DNA from: Flavisphingopyxis soli
GTDB taxonomy: Bacteria; Pseudomonadota; Alphaproteobacteria; Sphingomonadales; Sphingomonadaceae
Direction: 5' to 3'
DNA: 64,000 bases
Assembly (NCBI RefSeq): GCF_007995095.1
Contig: NZ_VOPY01000003.1
Location: 275,567-339,566 of the forward strand
Every line of letters begins with the position of its first letter. The stretch's first letter is position 1. The notes under the pieces are model-generated. The model saw only the letters and a list, made by a program, of their open reading frames with translations, was not told the DNA's origin and searched no databases. Positions 59,957 to 64,000 of this stretch are shown here, piece by piece. The translations under genes were made by a program, and so were the position numbers.

Positions 59957-60538
59957 TCAGCTGATTTTAGGCGGTCCGCTGCTGTTGACAAGGCCGCTGG
60001 CCAATCCTTCGAGAACCTTTTTGAGTTCGGGATCGCCGATGTCGCGCAAACTGTCGCCGATTTCGACCGGGATCGGCTTGAGCGACGGTGGCGGGCGGTT
60101 CGGTGCGGCGCGGGTCGGCGTCACGCGGCCCTGCGTCATGCGGATGCGTTCGACCGCGGCATAGCCGAAAAAGCGGTTCACTCGCGCGATCAGCTCGGGC
60201 TCGATATGCTGGAGCATCGGCGCGTGGGCACCCGATACGGTGAGGTGGAGCGTGCCGCCTTCGCGCTTGCCGTGCGGAAAGCGCAGCGATTCGGGCGCGG
60301 TCACTTCGGCATAGCGGTCGCCGACGATATCGGGCCAGCGCGTGACGATCGAGCTTTGCACGAAGCCGAAACGGCGAAAGGCGGCGCGGCCGATTTCGGG
60401 CATCAGATCGGCGATATTGCGCGCCGGTCCGCCGCGCGGCCGCTCCTGGCGGACGAGCTTGGGCGCGGCCTTGGCGCGCGGCTTTTTCGCCGGCGCCGCT
60501 GGTTTCGACTTCGTGGGGTCTGCGGGTCGTTTCGCCAT
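59957..60538 (-). CDS. DUF721 domain protein
   Basis: A 193-aa protein with a Lys/Pro/Ala-rich N-terminus (MAKRPADPTKSKPAAPAKKP) and a central DUF721 domain (about 50-140: LMPEIGRAAFRRFGFVQSSI, then VTRWPDIVGDRYAEVTAPES). The family (DciA-like in part) may load or assist the replicative helicase DnaB in bacteria lacking DnaC; here that is an inference. It is divergent from mutY and upstream of the two thiol oxidoreductases. Confidence 0.92.
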   Translation of the reverse strand: MAKRPADPTKSKPAAPAKKPRAKAAPKLVRQERPRGGPARNIADLMPEIGRAAFRRFGFVQSSIVTRWPDIVGDRYAEVTAPESLRFPHGKREGGTLHLTVSGAHAPMLQHIEPELIARVNRFFGYAAVERIRMTQGRVTPTRAAPNRPPPSLKPIPVEIGDSLRDIGDPELKKVLEGLASGLVNSSGPPKIS

Positions 60539-60564
60539 GCGGTGCATCATGCCATAGCCAACCC

Positions 60565-61632
60565 ATGACAGTCGAGCAGCCAGATCCGAAGCGGGGCGAT
60601 ATCGCGGTCCGATTGCTCGACTGGTACGACGGATCGGCGCGTGCGCTTCCGTGGCGCGTGCTTCCCGGCAGCGCGAAACGCGGTGATCCCTATCGCATCT
60701 GGCTGTCCGAGATCATGTTACAGCAGACGACCGTCGCGGCGGTGATTCCCTATTTTGGCAAGTTCACTGCGCGCTGGCCCGATGTCGTCGCCCTCGCCGA
60801 GGCAGACGAGGGTGAGGTGATGGCGGCCTGGGCAGGGCTTGGCTATTATGCCCGTGCGCGCAACCTGATTGCCTGTGCACGGCGCGTTCGTGATGAACAT
60901 GGCGGCGTCTTTCCCGACAGCGAGGCGGCGCTGCGCAACCTGCCGGGGATTGGCGATTATACCGCGGCCGCAATCGCGGCGATTGCCTTCGATCGACCCG
61001 CGACCGTCGTCGATGCCAATGTCGAGCGCGTCGTTGCGCGGCTGTTCGCGATTCGCGAGACTTTGCCGCAGGGCAAGCGCGCGATCCGTGCGGCGGCGGC
61101 AAGCATCACGCCCGAGCGGCGACCGGGCGATTTCGCCCAGGCGATGATGGATCTTGGCTCGCGGATCTGCACACCGCGCAACCCCGATTGCCCCACCTGT
61201 CCCTTGGCCGAACACTGCGCGGGCCATCGCCTCGGCATCGCCGCCGCGCTACCGGCCAAACCCGCCAGGCGCCCCCGTCCCCAGCGGCGCGGCTGGGCGT
61301 ATTGGGTCGAACGCGACGGCGCGATCCTGCTCGTCCGGCGGCCGGGCAAGGGGATGCTCGGCGGGATGCGTGCCTTGCCCGGGGGCGCGTGGGACGACGA
61401 ACTCGGACCGGCGCCGGTCGAAACAGACCCGACCGGCATCGCCGTTCAGCATGTCTTCACCCATTTCGCGCTTGAACTGCATCTCGCCCGCTTGCCCGCC
61501 CAATCGCGACTGGCAGGGGAGCTTGCGGGTGAATGGTGGCCCATCGAAAGCCTCGACGGGGCGGGATTGCCTACGTTATACGCCAAGGCGGCGCGCGCGA
61601 TCGCGGCTGCCGGACCAATGGAGGGATCCTGA
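60565..61632 (+). CDS. mutY: Adenine DNA glycosylase MutY
   Basis: A 355-aa MutY that removes adenine opposite 8-oxoguanine. The catalytic Glu lies in IWLSEIMLQQTTVAAV. The HhH motif LPGIGDYTAAAIAAIAF and Asp in VDANVERV follow. The iron-sulfur motif CTPRNPDCPTCPLAEHC has the standard spacing. The Nudix-like C-terminal domain (about 240-350) recognises 8-oxoG. Its stop directly precedes the ATG of the next gene, so they are likely cotranscribed. The window also has mutM, a complementary oxidised-guanine repair enzyme. Confidence 0.97.
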   Translation: MTVEQPDPKRGDIAVRLLDWYDGSARALPWRVLPGSAKRGDPYRIWLSEIMLQQTTVAAVIPYFGKFTARWPDVVALAEADEGEVMAAWAGLGYYARARNLIACARRVRDEHGGVFPDSEAALRNLPGIGDYTAAAIAAIAFDRPATVVDANVERVVARLFAIRETLPQGKRAIRAAAASITPERRPGDFAQAMMDLGSRICTPRNPDCPTCPLAEHCAGHRLGIAAALPAKPARRPRPQRRGWAYWVERDGAILLVRRPGKGMLGGMRALPGGAWDDELGPAPVETDPTGIAVQHVFTHFALELHLARLPAQSRLAGELAGEWWPIESLDGAGLPTLYAKAARAIAAAGPMEGS

Positions 61633-62916
61633 ATGCTGCACGAAACGATCATCGCCCGGCGCGCCTTTCTCGGCAGCGCTCTGGCATCGGGCGCGCTACT
61701 TGGCGCCACGCCCGCGCACGCTTTCTTGCGCGAAACCAATGCCTATCCGGCGCTCGACGCGTTCATCCGCGGCTTTGTCACGCGCAAGCAGCTCGCCGGG
61801 ACGCTCGCGACGGTCGGCAAGGGGTTTGCCGCGCCCACCGTCCTGTCGGCGGGCACGCTCGCCAACGACAGCAACAAGCCGGTCGATATCGACAGCCTGT
61901 GGCGGATCTATTCGATGACCAAGCCGATCACCGGCATGGCGGCGATGATCCTGATCGGCGAGGGCAAGCTCAAGCTCGACCAGCCGCTCGCCGACATATT
62001 GCCCGCCTTTGCCAACATGAAGGTGCTCAAATCGGCCGACGGTCCGCTTTCGGAGACGGTGCCGGCGAAAACGCCGATCACGATCCGCCACCTGCTGACG
62101 CATACCGCGGGGCTTGGTTACAACATCATCCAGTCGGGGCCGATCAAGGCAGCGTATGAAAGCAACGGGATCGTCCCCGCGCAGCTGAGCCGCGTGTCGC
62201 TGCCCGGCATCCCCAATCCCAAGCCCGCGCCGAGCCTGAAGGAATTTGCCGAGCGGCTGGCCAAGCTGCCGCTGGTCTACGAGCCCGGCACGAAATGGAG
62301 CTATTCGGTCGCGCTCGACCTGATGGGGCGCGTCATCGAGGTCGTTTCGGGCAAGCCGTTCGACCAGTTCCTGTCCGAGCGCATTTTTGCGCCGCTGGGC
62401 ATGAAGAGCACGTATTTCCGCGTGCCGCAGAGCCAGGTCGCGCGTTTGACGACCAACTACCTGCCGCTCGGGCCGGTCCTGCTGCCGGTCGATGTGGCGA
62501 GCAATTCGATTTATCTCGACGCGCCCGCTTTCCCCTTTGGCGGCGCGGGGCTGGTGACCTCGGCGCGCGATTACGACCGTTTCCTGATGATGTTGCTCGG
62601 CGAAGGTGCGATCGGCGATGTCCGGATCATGGCGCCGGCGACCGCGCGGCTTGGCATGTCGAACCTGTTGCCGCCGGGCGTATCGACCGCGGGGACCTTT
62701 GCCGGTGGCGAGGGTTTCGGCGCGGGCGGGCGCGTCAGCCTGCCCAATTCGCCGCGCGGTCCGGGCGTCTATGGCTGGGGCGGCGCGGCGGGCACGATCG
62801 CCTGGGTCGATACAACGCGCAAGATGCGCGTCGGCGGTTACGCGCAATATATGCCCGCAGAGGCGATGCCGTTCCAGTCGGGCCTGCCCGAAGCGATCGC
62901 CAGGGACCTAGTCTGA
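61633..62916 (+). CDS. Beta-lactamase family (serine hydrolase) protein
   Basis: A 427-aa exported serine hydrolase. The N-terminus carries a twin-arginine-type signal (RRAFLGSALASGALLG). The catalytic motif is SMTK (S-x-x-K), followed by the segment HLLTHTAGLGYN. The Tyr motif is in KWSYSVALDLMGRVIE, and the third motif is GWGGAAGT. Related class C-like enzymes include esterases and DD-peptidases. The real substrate is unknown and a resistance role is not indicated. It starts 0 bp after the mutY stop. Confidence 0.93.
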   Translation: MLHETIIARRAFLGSALASGALLGATPAHAFLRETNAYPALDAFIRGFVTRKQLAGTLATVGKGFAAPTVLSAGTLANDSNKPVDIDSLWRIYSMTKPITGMAAMILIGEGKLKLDQPLADILPAFANMKVLKSADGPLSETVPAKTPITIRHLLTHTAGLGYNIIQSGPIKAAYESNGIVPAQLSRVSLPGIPNPKPAPSLKEFAERLAKLPLVYEPGTKWSYSVALDLMGRVIEVVSGKPFDQFLSERIFAPLGMKSTYFRVPQSQVARLTTNYLPLGPVLLPVDVASNSIYLDAPAFPFGGAGLVTSARDYDRFLMMLLGEGAIGDVRIMAPATARLGMSNLLPPGVSTAGTFAGGEGFGAGGRVSLPNSPRGPGVYGWGGAAGTIAWVDTTRKMRVGGYAQYMPAEAMPFQSGLPEAIARDLV

Positions 62917-62939
62917 TTATTGGGTCTGATCGCAAGCCT

Positions 62940-63827
62940 GTGACTCGTACTCGCACCCCCGCACTGACCGGCGCGCGGATCGACCGCGCCGACCATGTCC
63001 GCGGCGACGCCGACCGGCTCGCCGCGGCGCTCGGCGACCGGCGTGCGCGATTGCTGCTGCTCGACGCGCTCGATCCGGTCGTCGAAGACGGGCTACTCGG
63101 CTGGACCAGCCTCGGCCTGATCGATGATGGCGCCGAGCCGTTGTTCCTCGGGCTGCTCGACGACATCCCGCATTTCGCGCCTTTGCCCGCCGATGTTTCG
63201 CGGATCGACGGGCGATCGCGCAGCGCCTGGGCCGCGCTGACGCTGCTCGCGGCCGACGAGGCGGCGCTCTATGCCAGCGCGCGCAGCCTTGTCGCATGGC
63301 ATGCTTCGTACCGCTTTTGCGCCAATTGCGGCAGTGGAACCGTCATCGCCAAGGGCGGCTGGCAACGCGATTGCGACGGTTGCGGAGCGCAGCATTTCCC
63401 GCGCACCGACCCTGTCGTCATCATGCTTGCGCGCCATGGCGATGCAAACGGTGTCGAGCGCGTCCTCGTCGGGCACGGCGTCGGCTTTCCCTCGGGACGA
63501 ATGTCGGCGCTGGCGGGCTTTGTCGAGCCGGGCGAGAGCATCGAGGAAGCGGTCCGGCGCGAGCTGTTCGAAGAGGCGGGGGTGGTCGCCGAGACGGTAG
63601 AGTATATCGCCAGCCAGCCGTGGCCGTTCGCATCGTCGCTGATGATCGGCTGCCTCGCCGAAGTCGCCGACCCGACGCTGACGCTCGATACCAAAGAAGT
63701 CGATGCGGCGATCTGGGTCACGCGCGAAGAGGTCGCCGCGGCATTGGCAGGCGAAGAGGGTGCCCGCTTCCTCGCGCCCCCGCCGATCGCGATCGCGCGG
63801 ACATTGCTCGAGACGTGGCTGGGCTAA
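62940..63827 (+). CDS. nudC: NADH pyrophosphatase NudC (Nudix, zinc ribbon)
   Basis: A 295-aa NudC that hydrolyses NAD(H) and removes NAD caps from RNA. The zinc ribbon is FCANCGSG and CDGCGAQHFPR (about 125-150). The Nudix box GFVEPGESIEEAVRRELFEE and the SQPWPFASSL motif, specific to NADH pyrophosphatases, follow. The start is GTG at 62940. It follows the serine hydrolase by about 24 bp, in a mutY-hydrolase-nudC operon. Confidence 0.96.
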   Translation: MTRTRTPALTGARIDRADHVRGDADRLAAALGDRRARLLLLDALDPVVEDGLLGWTSLGLIDDGAEPLFLGLLDDIPHFAPLPADVSRIDGRSRSAWAALTLLAADEAALYASARSLVAWHASYRFCANCGSGTVIAKGGWQRDCDGCGAQHFPRTDPVVIMLARHGDANGVERVLVGHGVGFPSGRMSALAGFVEPGESIEEAVRRELFEEAGVVAETVEYIASQPWPFASSLMIGCLAEVADPTLTLDTKEVDAAIWVTREEVAAALAGEEGARFLAPPPIAIARTLLETWLG

Positions 63828-64000
63828 GCGAAAGCTCACTCGTCACAGCGCGGAGAATTTACGGAATGACATGCTCTAACTTAGAAAATTCCAAGGTCGG
63901 CTAATGGGTGGAAAGCTGACATTCGCTAATCGCGCAGTGGCGGCGCTCTTAAATCGGCGGCCAAGTTCTCAAGCCAATAGTAAAGAAGCGCGCCTTCCAA
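63828..64000 (+). other. Window end: AT-rich intergenic DNA with a dispersed repeat
   Basis: No gene is evident in the last 173 bp. At 63896-63925 the sequence matches the repeat at 53444-53478 at about 25 of 30 bases, around TGGGTGGAAAGC. Confidence 0.5.

Noticed and set aside
1..64000. CRISPR arrays, rRNA operon, riboswitches
   Set aside because: I looked for regularly spaced direct repeats, rRNA sequence and known riboswitch cores and saw none.

Overview
The window is high-GC alphaproteobacterial chromosome, most probably from the Sphingomonadaceae. The evidence is the mutM-rpsT-dnaA and rpmH-rnpA-yidD-yidC-engB gene orders, a plant/alphaproteobacterial-type glutamate-cysteine ligase, a Tim44-domain protein next to secB and MltA, a bactofilin/M23 pair, and GANTC and CtrA-like sites near cell-cycle genes. 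Most of the window is core genome in short operons with stop/start overlaps (TGATG, ATGA, GTGA).

Layout. 1-4.7 kb: part of a VirB-type type IV secretion locus (virB4-B6-B2-B3-B8 on the minus strand). 5.0-7.1 kb: two small overlapping genes of unknown function and an acyltransferase. These end beside a tRNA-Arg(CCG) whose 3' end faces them, as expected for an island at a tRNA. 7.5-9.5 kb: a secreted protein and a TetR regulator, flanked by two direct copies of the 3' end of nth. 9.5-18.8 kb: nth, a zincin-motif gene, dapB, a sirtuin, a GFA protein, then ubiE-ubiB, a ccdAB toxin-antitoxin pair coupled to coaBC-dut-moeB-like, and mutM. 18.8-33.6 kb: rpsT, dnaA, trpS, murJ, secB, timA-like, mltA, smr, dapE, cupin, GST and the L34/RnpA/YidD/YidC/EngB operon. 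33.6-38.3 kb: a small membrane protein, a secreted protein and an HxlR regulator divergent from a five-gene VOC/DUF1428/DHFR-like/GST operon.

38.35-44.85 kb: comM (the yifB/Mg-chelatase-like gene) is split by a 4,991-bp element with a 6-bp direct repeat CTGATG at its ends. The element encodes a large serine integrase 40 bp from one end, a small serine recombinase behind a 46-aa gene with a palindromic operator, and three proteins of unknown function. Removing it restores the comM frame exactly through the Walker A motif.

44.9-64 kb: hicAB with a palindromic operator inside its promoter, an HNH protein, bactofilin and M23 peptidase, an ICMT-like methyltransferase, gshA, rsmE, ubiA and DUF4279. 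A DUF5694 lipoprotein follows, flanked by a second 3'-end duplication, this time of smc. Then come smc, two DsbA-like thiol oxidoreductases (one apparently starting at ATT), DUF721, mutY, a serine hydrolase and nudC.

The most unusual signals are the comM-targeting serine-integrase element, the two independent gene-3'-end duplications that bracket cargo genes (nth about 81 percent and smc about 94 percent identical by eye), the terminator-like leaders in front of rpsT and rpmH, and the apparent ATT start codon. Identities and distances were counted by eye; no searches or folding programs were run.
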